A DNA stretch of 20,514 nt from Pseudomonadota bacterium (GTDB lineage: Bacteria > CALINM01). Below the pieces are notes generated by a model. It saw only the letters and a program-made list of their open reading frames with translations. It was not told the origin of the DNA and made no database searches. The stretch spans positions 1 to 20,514 of the forward strand of contig JAOAGA010000021.1 of assembly GCA_026415985.1 (NCBI GenBank), read 5' to 3'. A program made the position numbers and the translations under genes. Below are positions 6,927-14,738 of this stretch, piece after piece (the first letter of the stretch is position 1; each line of letters starts with the position of its first letter).

Positions 6927-8324
6927 ATGAATATTCTACTCATTAAGATGAATAGTCCCGCCGATGAGATAATTCCGCCTATTTCTCTCGGATATTTAGC
7001 ATCAGGTGTTCTTGACAGGCATAACGTAACCATCCTTGACAATTTAAAGGAAAAACTTTCTTTAGAAGAAATCTCAGAAAAAGTAAGAAAGTTTGATATA
7101 GCAGGCATAACTCTCTTTACAAAAGACCTCTCGCTCTGCAAAAAATATTTAAAAACAATAAAATCCGCCAACCCAAACTGTATTACTGTACTCGGTGGCC
7201 CACACCCATCGGCCTTACCAGAAGAAACAATGTTTTTTTTTAAAGATTTAGTCAACTATCTTCTGGTTGGGGAAAGTGAGACTGGTTTCCCAAAACTAAT
7301 TAATTTTATTGAGTCTGGAAAGCCTGAACTGAATGAGATTGAAGGACTTGTATATATTAAAGATGGAAGTATCAAAAAAAATACACCTATATGTATTGAA
7401 AACATTGATAATTTTAAAATAGCATGGCAGTTAATTCCTCCAGACTCCTATCCTCAGGCACCCCACGGAGCATTCTTTAAACAATTTCCCATTGCCCCAA
7501 TAATTACTTCCAGAGGTTGTCCCTTTCATTGTACTTTTTGTGGTGGCCATATAATTTCAGGAAGAAAAATCAGGCAGAGAAGCGTTGATAATGTCATAGA
7601 AGAAATCGGGTTACTTTACAAAAACTATGGGGTCCGCGAGATTCATATAGAAGACGATAACTTTACTTTTAGAAAGGATTATGTTCTTGAATTTTGCTCA
7701 AAACTGAAATCAAATTTTCCGGATATAACCTGGACCTGCCCTAACGGTGTAAGGATAGATACCCTGGACGAAGAGATGATTTCTGCTATGAAGTCATCGG
7801 GTTGTTATGCCTTGTCAATAGGCATAGAATCGGGGAGTAACAGAATATTGAAACTAATGAAAAAATCATTAACAGTCGAAAAAACAAAAGAGAAGGTAGA
7901 AATGTTGAAAAAGTTTGATATTGATATAAACGCCTTTTTTATACTTGGCTATCCCGGAGAGAAAAAGGAAGATATTGAAAAAACGATAAATCTTGCCCTG
8001 TCACTACCTCTCAAAAGGGCTTCCTTTGCAAATTTTCAGCCACTTCCAGGAACAGAATCATATTATAATTTAATCAAAGAGGGACTGCTTAAGATAGATC
8101 ACTGGGAGAAATTCAGCCCATCTCTTCAATCAACGATATGGTCAGCACCGGGATTTACAGTGAGAGAACTTGCCTGGTACAGAAGAAAGGCCCTTCTTAA
8201 ATTTTATCTGAGACCCCGAATAATGTGGCATTTTCTGAAAGGTATCAGAAACTTACAACATTTTTACTATATCTTTAAACGTGCTTACAGATGGCTTACT
8301 TATACCGGGGAGAAGACTTTATAA
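6927..8324 (+). CDS. Radical-SAM protein with B12-binding-like N-terminal domain
   Basis: A 465-residue iron-sulfur enzyme of the B12-binding/radical-SAM class (BchE/HpnJ-like layout). Residues 1 to about 140 resemble a cobalamin-binding Rossmann domain (MNILLIKMNSP at the start, VLGGPHPSALPEE at 88-100) but lack the DxHxxG histidine motif, as many members do. The radical-SAM cluster motif is Cys198-x3-Cys202-x2-Cys205 in SRGCPFHCTFCGGH. RQRSVDNVIEEI, the acidic EDDNFTF stretch and SIGIESGS follow in family order. This is the only plus-strand gene of note. Its ATG has no clear Shine-Dalgarno sequence. The last 29 bases overlap the 3' end of the convergent TMTC-like gene. The family carries out methylations, ring formation and other radical chemistry on lipids, cofactors and peptides; the substrate here is unknown. 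Proximity to the glycan genes hints at lipid or glycan modification, but only weakly because it is not in their operon. Confidence 0.88.
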   Translation: MNILLIKMNSPADEIIPPISLGYLASGVLDRHNVTILDNLKEKLSLEEISEKVRKFDIAGITLFTKDLSLCKKYLKTIKSANPNCITVLGGPHPSALPEETMFFFKDLVNYLLVGESETGFPKLINFIESGKPELNEIEGLVYIKDGSIKKNTPICIENIDNFKIAWQLIPPDSYPQAPHGAFFKQFPIAPIITSRGCPFHCTFCGGHIISGRKIRQRSVDNVIEEIGLLYKNYGVREIHIEDDNFTFRKDYVLEFCSKLKSNFPDITWTCPNGVRIDTLDEEMISAMKSSGCYALSIGIESGSNRILKLMKKSLTVEKTKEKVEMLKKFDIDINAFFILGYPGEKKEDIEKTINLALSLPLKRASFANFQPLPGTESYYNLIKEGLLKIDHWEKFSPSLQSTIWSAPGFTVRELAWYRRKALLKFYLRPRIMWHFLKGIRNLQHFYYIFKRAYRWLTYTGEKTL

Positions 8325-9954
8325 TCCCTTTTACATCTTTTATATTTTTCAGATATTTTTCATCCCCTGTCATGCTATAGGCCCTCTCAAAAAAAGACAA
8401 TGCAGACATATAATTACCCTTTATAAACTCAATCTCCCCTAATCTGTTATAAATATCTCCGTTGTTTTTGTCAAAATTTAGGGCCTGATTAAAAAACCAT
8501 TCTGCAGAGGTTATATCCTTCTCTTTCAGGGCTATCTCCCCAAGAAAATAATAGGAAGGTCCAAAGTTGGGCTTATATCTTAAAGAGGCCAAAAAGTTTT
8601 CTTTTGCCTCTATAAGAAAATTTTTGTCATATAAAACTCTCCCTAAATCATAATAACCGCCGTAACTCTGCGGTGATATAGATATTACCTTTCTGAAAAC
8701 ATTTTCTGCTCTGTCTAAATCACCGATAAAATAATAGTAAACCCCTATCTCATTCCAGACCAATGGATCATCAGGTGCATCTTTCAATGCTTCTGATATA
8801 AATTTTTCCTGATTCTCATAGGAATAGTTCCTTTTGACAGTATAGATACCTGAAACAAGTGAAACTATCAGTAAAATAAATGTTGCCCTTCTTAGGCTTA
8901 ACCTGTTTATCAGATATGAAAGAATAAAACTTAACCCGAAAGAAGGCAGATATAAATATCTATCTGAGCCGAAGGTAATGGTAGAGGTTATAACAACGCC
9001 CGAAACAGGCAGGATTAGTATCAAAAACCATAAAACAAAAAAAACAAGCCTTCTCTCAACCCTGACGATTAAAAAAGATATTACAGAAAAAATTATTAAA
9101 ATAATCAGGGATGATAAAATCTCAATATCAAAATAATTTTTTATTAATCCGCTGTAAAAAATTTTAAGATTAAAAGGAATAAAAAATTTTTTCAAGTAGA
9201 AGGCTACGTTATGAATAATGGTTAAAAACCTTATAATAACAGGCACATTTTCACCAAAGGGCTCCGGTAAAAGAATTTTCCTGATAAGTATATAGAAAAA
9301 CGATATTACTATGTATGGAAAAAAATAAATCAGCTTTGAGTTTTTAATATCATTGAGGTTTTTCACATTTATGAACAAATCACAGAAAATATATAAAAGC
9401 GGAAGTACTACCGCTGTCTCCTTTGACAATAGTGAAAAACCATAAAATAAATAACCCCAGTAAGATTTTTTAATATAAAAGTATAGAGATATAAACCCAA
9501 AAAGACTGTATAAAAGCTCGTTTCTCGCCGAGATCCATGAAACCGCCTCAGAATGGGTTGGATGAACAGAAAAAATAACAGCGGTAAAAAGAGCGGTTCT
9601 TTTATCAAACTTTAGAGATAAAACTACCTTATATAAAAAATAAGCTACTAAAACTTGTAAAAGCAAGTTCCCCAAATGAAAACCAAAGGCACTGCCATTA
9701 AAAATCAGGGCATCAATTGCCAGAGAAAGAAAAAAGACAGGTCTATAATAGGAGACGTTCTCTCCTACTCTGGAAATTAAGAAGGACAGGTCTTTTACTG
9801 ACGATATTAACCTGTCGTTAAAAACTATCTGTCTTATATCGTCCCAGACAAAATCAAAAAAAAGCGTATTGAAATATAGAATCAGATTTATGAAAATCAG
9901 AATAAAAACTTCTTTCCGCTCTTTAACACTATTTATAAAGACCTTTTTTATCAT
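8296..9954 (-). CDS. TMTC-like GT-C glycosyltransferase with TPR tail (copy 1)
   Basis: A 552-residue polytopic membrane protein with a TPR tail, the layout of animal TMTC O-mannosyltransferases. Roughly ten hydrophobic segments fill residues 16-372. The first outer loop holds FDFVWDD (W37-D38-D39), the GT-C acidic pair expected to be catalytic. YYRPVFFLSLAID (69-81) and GFHLGN follow, then HPTHSEAVSWISARNELL (131-148) and SDRYLYLPSFGL (330-341). Each has a counterpart in TMTC proteins. Four TPR repeats occupy about 397-532 and should face the periplasm. By analogy it would use a polyprenyl-phosphate sugar to glycosylate proteins, but donor and acceptor are not shown by the sequence. It overlaps the ALG5-like synthase gene by 26 bp and is read from the same strand. 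Its 3' end overlaps the radical-SAM gene by 29 bp tail to tail. Confidence 0.82.
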   Translation of the reverse strand: MIKKVFINSVKERKEVFILIFINLILYFNTLFFDFVWDDIRQIVFNDRLISSVKDLSFLISRVGENVSYYRPVFFLSLAIDALIFNGSAFGFHLGNLLLQVLVAYFLYKVVLSLKFDKRTALFTAVIFSVHPTHSEAVSWISARNELLYSLFGFISLYFYIKKSYWGYLFYGFSLLSKETAVVLPLLYIFCDLFINVKNLNDIKNSKLIYFFPYIVISFFYILIRKILLPEPFGENVPVIIRFLTIIHNVAFYLKKFFIPFNLKIFYSGLIKNYFDIEILSSLIILIIFSVISFLIVRVERRLVFFVLWFLILILPVSGVVITSTITFGSDRYLYLPSFGLSFILSYLINRLSLRRATFILLIVSLVSGIYTVKRNYSYENQEKFISEALKDAPDDPLVWNEIGVYYYFIGDLDRAENVFRKVISISPQSYGGYYDLGRVLYDKNFLIEAKENFLASLRYKPNFGPSYYFLGEIALKEKDITSAEWFFNQALNFDKNNGDIYNRLGEIEFIKGNYMSALSFFERAYSMTGDEKYLKNIKDVKGIIKSSPRYK

Positions 9955-10651
9955 AATATTTAATCTTTAAAACTTCCCTGAGCATTCTAAAGGCATCTCT
10001 TATAATTTTCATTTTCGAATCTTCCCTGTCAATCCACAAAACGGGATATTCCTTAATCTTGAAACCCCTTATCTTAGCGATGTGTAAGATTTCTACATCA
10101 AAGGCATAACCATTTATTCTTGATTTTTTAAAAATTTCCTTTGCAACATCTGATTTAAAAAGTTTAAATCCACATTGAGTATCTTTTACTCCCCTGAAAC
10201 CAATAACGCCAATTATTATATTAAACATTCTGCCTATAATCTTTCTGTGCAGTGGCCTCTTTTTAATTTTTGCTCCTTCTGCCAGTCTTGAGGCAACAAC
10301 AATATCAGATCCTTTATCTAATTCCTCTTTCATGCCTTTTAGGTTTTCCATAGGAGCAGATAAATCTGCATCTGTAAAAAGAATAACTCGACCTTCCGAT
10401 AAAAAGATTCCGTCTTTTACAGATTTGCCCTTGCCTTCATTGATTTTGTGTTTGATTATCTTTAGCTGATTAATTTTATGAGATAATTCTTTTAAGATTT
10501 CTTCTGTTCTGTCTTTAGAACCATCGTTTACAACAATTATTTCCCATGTATATTTGTTGTCAGTCAAATATTTTGCTATGTTTTTAACCGTATCAGCTAT
10601 TAGTAACTCTTCATTATAAGCAGGAATAACGACAGATATATCAACTTTCAT
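9929..10651 (-). CDS. GT2 polyprenyl-phosphate sugar synthase, ALG5-like
   Basis: A 240-residue GT-A fold glycosyltransferase of family GT2, closest in motif pattern to dolichyl-phosphate beta-glucosyltransferase (ALG5/DPG synthase). It carries SVVIPAYNEE (6-15), NDGSKD (42-47, nucleotide site), the metal motif DADLSAPMENL with D94 and D96, then RKIIGRMFN, DTQCGFKLF and a YAFDVEIL stretch with PVLW. Such enzymes move one sugar from UDP-glucose or GDP-mannose to a polyprenyl phosphate on the cytosolic face of the membrane. There is no C-terminal membrane helix, so it would bind the membrane peripherally. It lies between two TMTC-like genes and overlaps the downstream one by 26 bp. No strong ribosome site precedes its ATG. 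The 111-bp gap upstream holds a TATAAT on the minus strand. The sugar identity (glucose versus another hexose) is not certain. Confidence 0.85.
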   Translation of the reverse strand: MKVDISVVIPAYNEELLIADTVKNIAKYLTDNKYTWEIIVVNDGSKDRTEEILKELSHKINQLKIIKHKINEGKGKSVKDGIFLSEGRVILFTDADLSAPMENLKGMKEELDKGSDIVVASRLAEGAKIKKRPLHRKIIGRMFNIIIGVIGFRGVKDTQCGFKLFKSDVAKEIFKKSRINGYAFDVEILHIAKIRGFKIKEYPVLWIDREDSKMKIIRDAFRMLREVLKIKYYDKKGLYK

Positions 10652-10738
10652 AAAGTAATTTTAACAGATTTTTATCTAACATAGAACTTTGTTTATTTTG
10701 GGGACTAATTGTAGCTTTTCAGATATTTTAAATGCCAG

Positions 10739-10744
10739 ATTATA
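10739..10744 (-). promoter_or_regulatory. Possible -10 box in the gap before the ALG5-like gene
   Basis: A consensus TATAAT on the minus strand, about 90 bases before the ATG of the ALG5-like gene and just after the end of the preceding TMTC-like gene. No -35 box is seen at 16-18 bases and there is no extended TG. It may start a second transcript, or be chance in AT-rich DNA. The rest of the 111-bp gap (10652-10762) shows no clear terminator. Confidence 0.25.
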
Positions 10745-10762
10745 CCTACACTTTTTAAGAAC

Positions 10763-12547
10763 TTATTTACCGCCCAGTTTTTGTAGCTTTATCCTGTATT
10801 CATCATTGTCTGTATCTAAAGATAGAGCCTTTTCGTACATCTCTTTTGCCAGCTTAAAATTGCCTACCATAGCATATATGTCTCCCAGTTTAGCATAGGC
10901 TTTATAATAATCGGGGTTGTATGCCAAAACATTTTTAAAGGTGTTCTCGGCATTTATTAAATCATTTTTTCTTAAAAAGATTTCCCCTATCTCATATAAA
11001 ACGTTTGGTTCGTTAGGGTTGATCTCAAGGGATCTGTAAAAAATAGCCAAAGCTTTGTCCAAATCACCAATCCTTAGGTATAAATCAGCTAAATCATTAA
11101 GAGCAAGATAATAATAGGGATCTAACTTTAAGGCCTGAAAATATTTTGATTCAGCAAGTTTATACTTACCCCATCTTTTGTATAAATTGCCCAGCTTGTG
11201 ATGTATCTGAGGGTTTTGTGAATCTGCTACCTCAAGTCTTTTAAGTTCTATTTCTGCCTGTGAATAATATTTTCTCTCCATATATGCAGTTGCTAACTTA
11301 TCCATAACATAAGGTTCATAGGGCTCATTTTCCTCAGATGTTTTCCAAAGAGTTAAATCATCTTTGTATTCCAAGTTTCTTTCTAAGGTAAGTGCTAAAA
11401 AAACTATAGTTACGATAATAAAAAAAGCTTTAGCTATTAATGCCCTCGTGCGATTATAGGCAGAGATGGCTCTGTAAATGTCAGCATATAAAATACCTAT
11501 AAACATTGCCAACCCAAAAGATGGTATATAAAGATACCTCTCTGCAATCAAAGCGGGATATATGAGAGTCACTATTGTTGTAACCGGAATCAGTGTAACT
11601 ATAATCCACATAAAGGAAAAAAATAAACGCCTGTCATACTTTCTAAGTGAAAAAACTATAAAAAGTATTGTTAAAAATCCAATTAAGTAGATAATAGAAT
11701 ACCAGTCTGAAAACCTCTGAAAAATTTCAACTCTATAGAAGGCTTTATGAAAAAATGGGAAAAAAAGCAAGAATATGTCATACAATATTACTTTAGAAAA
11801 TGTGGCCAGTCGCCATATAATGGGATACTCATTTTCAGCAGATTCCACAATTGCCAGTCTGATAAAAAAATATATTAATGAGGTAATTATAAAAAACAGA
11901 GTAGTTTTTATATGTTTTTTTATCTCTTCTCTGTGAAAGGTGTATTCATATAAGATTACTAAAAATGGCATTGTAATTGCCATCTCTTTGGATAATAGCC
12001 CCAGAAAATAAAAAAAAAGGCTTAAAAATAAAAAAATTTTTTTATCTTTCTCAAACCTGAACCTGGTATAAAAAGAGAAAGAATGGAGCAAAAAAAAGCC
12101 ACATAGTAACTCATTTCTTGCAGATACATAAGATACTGTGGCAGAATGGGTGGGATGAACAGCAAAGACTATACTGGCAATAAAGGCAACGGTTCTCGAT
12201 TTAAAAAGCCTTTCAGCAATTATAAAAACTAAAATGTTATTAAAGATATTTATCAAAATGTTTGTTAAATGAAAACCAAAAGGATTATTTCCCCATATTT
12301 TATAATCAATCAAAATAGACAGCATAAACATGGGACGGTAATACAGTGGCATTTCAGGAATAGGCTGTAAGAAGAAATCAAATATGTTTCTGAAGTTTCT
12401 GACCGACGGGTTATATTTTATCTGATGAACATCATCCCATACAAAATCAAAAAAAAGACTATTGGCAAAAGTAATAAAACAAATGGCTATTATAAATACT
12501 AAATATAACAACAATCCTTCATGCTTAATTTTTCTGAAAGAAAACAT
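10763..12547 (-). CDS. TMTC-like GT-C glycosyltransferase with TPR tail (copy 2)
   Basis: A 594-residue membrane/TPR protein paralogous to the neighbour ending at 8296. The shared landmarks are LFFDFVWDD (W37-D38-D39), LYYRPMFMLSILID (68-81), FGFHLTN, FAVHPTHSATVSYVSARNELL (128-148) and AERYLYIPSFGL. About ten hydrophobic segments precede the tail. The tail (about 428-594) is longer than in copy 1, with five or so TPR units such as IHHKLGNLYKRWGKYKLAES and ALNDLADLYLRIGDLDKALA. The start ATG overlaps the stop of copy 3 by one base (TGATG), so the two are translationally coupled. As for copy 1, a polyprenyl-phosphate sugar donor and a protein acceptor in the periplasm are inferred from the family and from the DPM1-like gene upstream. 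Copies 1 and 2 are also alike at nucleotide level in the conserved loops, pointing to duplication. Confidence 0.82.
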   Translation of the reverse strand: MFSFRKIKHEGLLLYLVFIIAICFITFANSLFFDFVWDDVHQIKYNPSVRNFRNIFDFFLQPIPEMPLYYRPMFMLSILIDYKIWGNNPFGFHLTNILINIFNNILVFIIAERLFKSRTVAFIASIVFAVHPTHSATVSYVSARNELLCGFFLLHSFSFYTRFRFEKDKKIFLFLSLFFYFLGLLSKEMAITMPFLVILYEYTFHREEIKKHIKTTLFFIITSLIYFFIRLAIVESAENEYPIIWRLATFSKVILYDIFLLFFPFFHKAFYRVEIFQRFSDWYSIIYLIGFLTILFIVFSLRKYDRRLFFSFMWIIVTLIPVTTIVTLIYPALIAERYLYIPSFGLAMFIGILYADIYRAISAYNRTRALIAKAFFIIVTIVFLALTLERNLEYKDDLTLWKTSEENEPYEPYVMDKLATAYMERKYYSQAEIELKRLEVADSQNPQIHHKLGNLYKRWGKYKLAESKYFQALKLDPYYYLALNDLADLYLRIGDLDKALAIFYRSLEINPNEPNVLYEIGEIFLRKNDLINAENTFKNVLAYNPDYYKAYAKLGDIYAMVGNFKLAKEMYEKALSLDTDNDEYRIKLQKLGGK

Positions 12548-14100
12548 CAGTTCAGCCCTTGCAACATATCTCTATATTTCTTCTTATGGGGAGAAATTTT
12601 TATTGCCCTGTTTAAATACTCCTTTGCCTTTTCTGTATTATTTTTTATTAAATTAACCCTTGCAAGCCCCCAGTATGCCTCATCATACTCGCTTAACTCC
12701 AAAGCTTTGTTATAATAGATTTCTGCAGTAATGTAGTCATTAAACCTAAGATAAAAATTACCAATTTTTGTGTAGTTATCGTAATCTCCCGGACTAATCT
12801 GTGTAATCTTATCATAAACCATTAATGCAGAGAGATAATCTTCCTTACCAAGATATACCTGCGCCAGTTGATCTAATGCGTATGTGTTTGTAGGGGCGGA
12901 CTCAACTGCTTTCAGCCAGAACAGATGATTATCCTCATATGGCAACATTCTTTTGTATATGGTATAAAAACCAGGTATTGAAAAGATAATAATAAAAGAA
13001 AATATAAATATCTGTTTTTTCTCAATTTTTTCAACGAACAGCTTTACAAACTCCGGTATCAGAAAGGAGAGCCCTATAAGCGGAATATATAAATATCTTT
13101 CGGAAATGAGGCTTGGGTACATAATATAGGGGATGTTTGATACAAAAAAGAAAGTAAGAAAAAACCAGAGAAGACCTAAAAAAACATTCCTGTTCTTTCT
13201 GGCCGAAACCCAAAGGCCATAAAATAATGATAGCAGGACAACAAGCCCGGCCAAAACATTTAAATCAAAAGATTTTTTAAAATAGGAAAAGTTTTCATAA
13301 AAAACCTTGAGATTAAAAGGGAAAAGTGAAATCTCCAAATATTTAATAAAAGTGGAGAGACCGGTAAAAAATCTCGTAGGGAAAGGGACATCAAGCCAGA
13401 TAAATCTGTTTAAAACCATCCATCTAATAAGAATATAGACGACTATTATTAAGATATGAGGAATTAATAGTTTTAAAGTCTTTCTTAGATTGTAAAAACC
13501 CTGTTCAAAAATAATAAATACAGGTAAAAAAATAGTCATTTCAATGCTAAAAACAGCTAAAAGATAGGTAAAAACAGAAAGATAATAGAATTTTTTATTA
13601 TTTTCTTCCTCCTGCTTCTTAAGAAAATAGAAGGTAAGTAAAGAGAATAAACCTCCTAAGATATGTAGCCTTGCACTAACATAGACAACTGCCTCTGATC
13701 TTGCAGGATATATACTCACAATAAGTGTACCTATAAAGGCATAAAGATCATCCTTAAAGAAATACTGTAAGGTCAGAAAAAGCACAATGGTAAGAAGTAC
13801 GTGAAATATTATATTTGTCAGATGAAATAAGGAGGGTGTGTCATTAAAGAAAAGAAAATCTATTGCCAAAGAAAGTAAAAAAACTGGTCTGTAATAGGGG
13901 GTTTTGGACTCTCTGCCTACAATACCAGATTCGCCATCTTTAGTAAAAATATCAATTAGCTTAAAATTCTTTACTGTTTCATTATTTATTATCTGGGGTA
14001 TATCATCCCAGACAAATCCAAGGGTTAAAGCCTTCGCATAAAAGATAAGATTTATTACAATAAGCAAAAAAAGAAATATCTTTTTTTTATCCTTAATCAT
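12547..14100 (-). CDS. TMTC-like GT-C glycosyltransferase with TPR tail (copy 3, divergent)
   Basis: A 517-residue paralogue of the two genes downstream. It keeps the acidic pair in GFVWDD (W31-D32-D33), PYYRPVFLLSLAID (68-81), LFHLTN and SERYLYIPLIGL. The second loop, however, reads YPARSEAVVYVSARLHIL where the others have HPTHSEAV and SARNELL. The two histidines of that motif and the Asn-Glu pair are lost. The C-terminal tail (about 402-517) has about three TPR units, fewer than in the others. The ATG at 14098-14100 overlaps the TGA of the methyltransferase gene by four bases (ATGA), and its own stop overlaps the next start by one. It is most likely a membrane glycosyltransferase with a different acceptor, or a partner subunit with altered activity. 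The fold assignment is good; function is inferred. Confidence 0.8.
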   Translation of the reverse strand: MIKDKKKIFLFLLIVINLIFYAKALTLGFVWDDIPQIINNETVKNFKLIDIFTKDGESGIVGRESKTPYYRPVFLLSLAIDFLFFNDTPSLFHLTNIIFHVLLTIVLFLTLQYFFKDDLYAFIGTLIVSIYPARSEAVVYVSARLHILGGLFSLLTFYFLKKQEEENNKKFYYLSVFTYLLAVFSIEMTIFLPVFIIFEQGFYNLRKTLKLLIPHILIIVVYILIRWMVLNRFIWLDVPFPTRFFTGLSTFIKYLEISLFPFNLKVFYENFSYFKKSFDLNVLAGLVVLLSLFYGLWVSARKNRNVFLGLLWFFLTFFFVSNIPYIMYPSLISERYLYIPLIGLSFLIPEFVKLFVEKIEKKQIFIFSFIIIFSIPGFYTIYKRMLPYEDNHLFWLKAVESAPTNTYALDQLAQVYLGKEDYLSALMVYDKITQISPGDYDNYTKIGNFYLRFNDYITAEIYYNKALELSEYDEAYWGLARVNLIKNNTEKAKEYLNRAIKISPHKKKYRDMLQGLN

Positions 14101-14738
14101 TTTCGGGCAACCAGTACAGAATATGTGAACAAATCTTTTATACCAAAATAATATTCTACTAATTTTAAATCAGTTTTGTTTAAAAAATCTATGGCTTCTT
14201 TTTTAGATTTAAGCCTCGACGGCTCTTCGGGATAAAAATCGGGATTTTTTTTCAAAATTATTTTCCAGAAAAACAGTAATATCTTAAAAAAAACAACACT
14301 TAACCCAAACTCCGGCGGGACAAAAATTATTATAAAACCGCTGTTTTTTATCACTCTTTTAAACTCTGAAAATAACCTTATAATCTCATCCTTATTAAAA
14401 TGCTCAATCACACCGAGATTATACAACACATCAAAGGTATTATCTTTAAAGGGAAGATTAAATATATCTGCCCTTATTTTTTTTCTGTCAACCATATTAA
14501 TTTTTAAAGCAGTCAGGGAAATATCGCAAGCGGTTATGTTATAACTTTCTATTATATCTTTATCTACTTCGCCACTTCCGCAACCTGCATGAAGCAGTTT
14601 GGTATTTGGACCTGAATATTTTTTTATAAAATGGTTAAGAGACCTTTTTATAATCCTGTTACGATAAAAAGATGCAATAGTATCATAAATCTTTCTCTTT
14701 TTATCTCTTTTAGCTTCCCAGTATTCTTCCCAGTTCAT
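14097..14738 (-). CDS. Class I SAM-dependent methyltransferase
   Basis: A 213-residue cytosolic methyltransferase of the Methyltransf_11 type. Motif I is LLHAGCGSGEVD (48-59), followed by CDISLTAL (71-78), an ADIFNLPFKDNTFDVLYNLGVIEHF run that holds motifs II and III, and FKRVIKNSGFIIIFVPP (motif IV). Its start overlaps the DPM1-like stop by one base (TAATG), and its stop overlaps the following TMTC-like start by four, placing it firmly in the glycan operon. The C-terminal part contains a hydrophobic stretch (about 155-168) that may sit against the membrane. The substrate is unknown: it could O-methylate a sugar on the lipid carrier or on the finished glycan. Related proteins are common in polysaccharide and glycosylation islands. 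Confidence 0.85.
   Translation of the reverse strand: MNWEEYWEAKRDKKRKIYDTIASFYRNRIIKRSLNHFIKKYSGPNTKLLHAGCGSGEVDKDIIESYNITACDISLTALKINMVDRKKIRADIFNLPFKDNTFDVLYNLGVIEHFNKDEIIRLFSEFKRVIKNSGFIIIFVPPEFGLSVVFFKILLFFWKIILKKNPDFYPEEPSRLKSKKEAIDFLNKTDLKLVEYYFGIKDLFTYSVLVARK

Noticed and set aside
6887-7255. Minus-strand 122-codon frame overlapping the start of the radical-SAM gene
   Set aside because: It lies opposite the B12-like domain, shows no recognisable domain, and would interrupt the obvious divergent arrangement.
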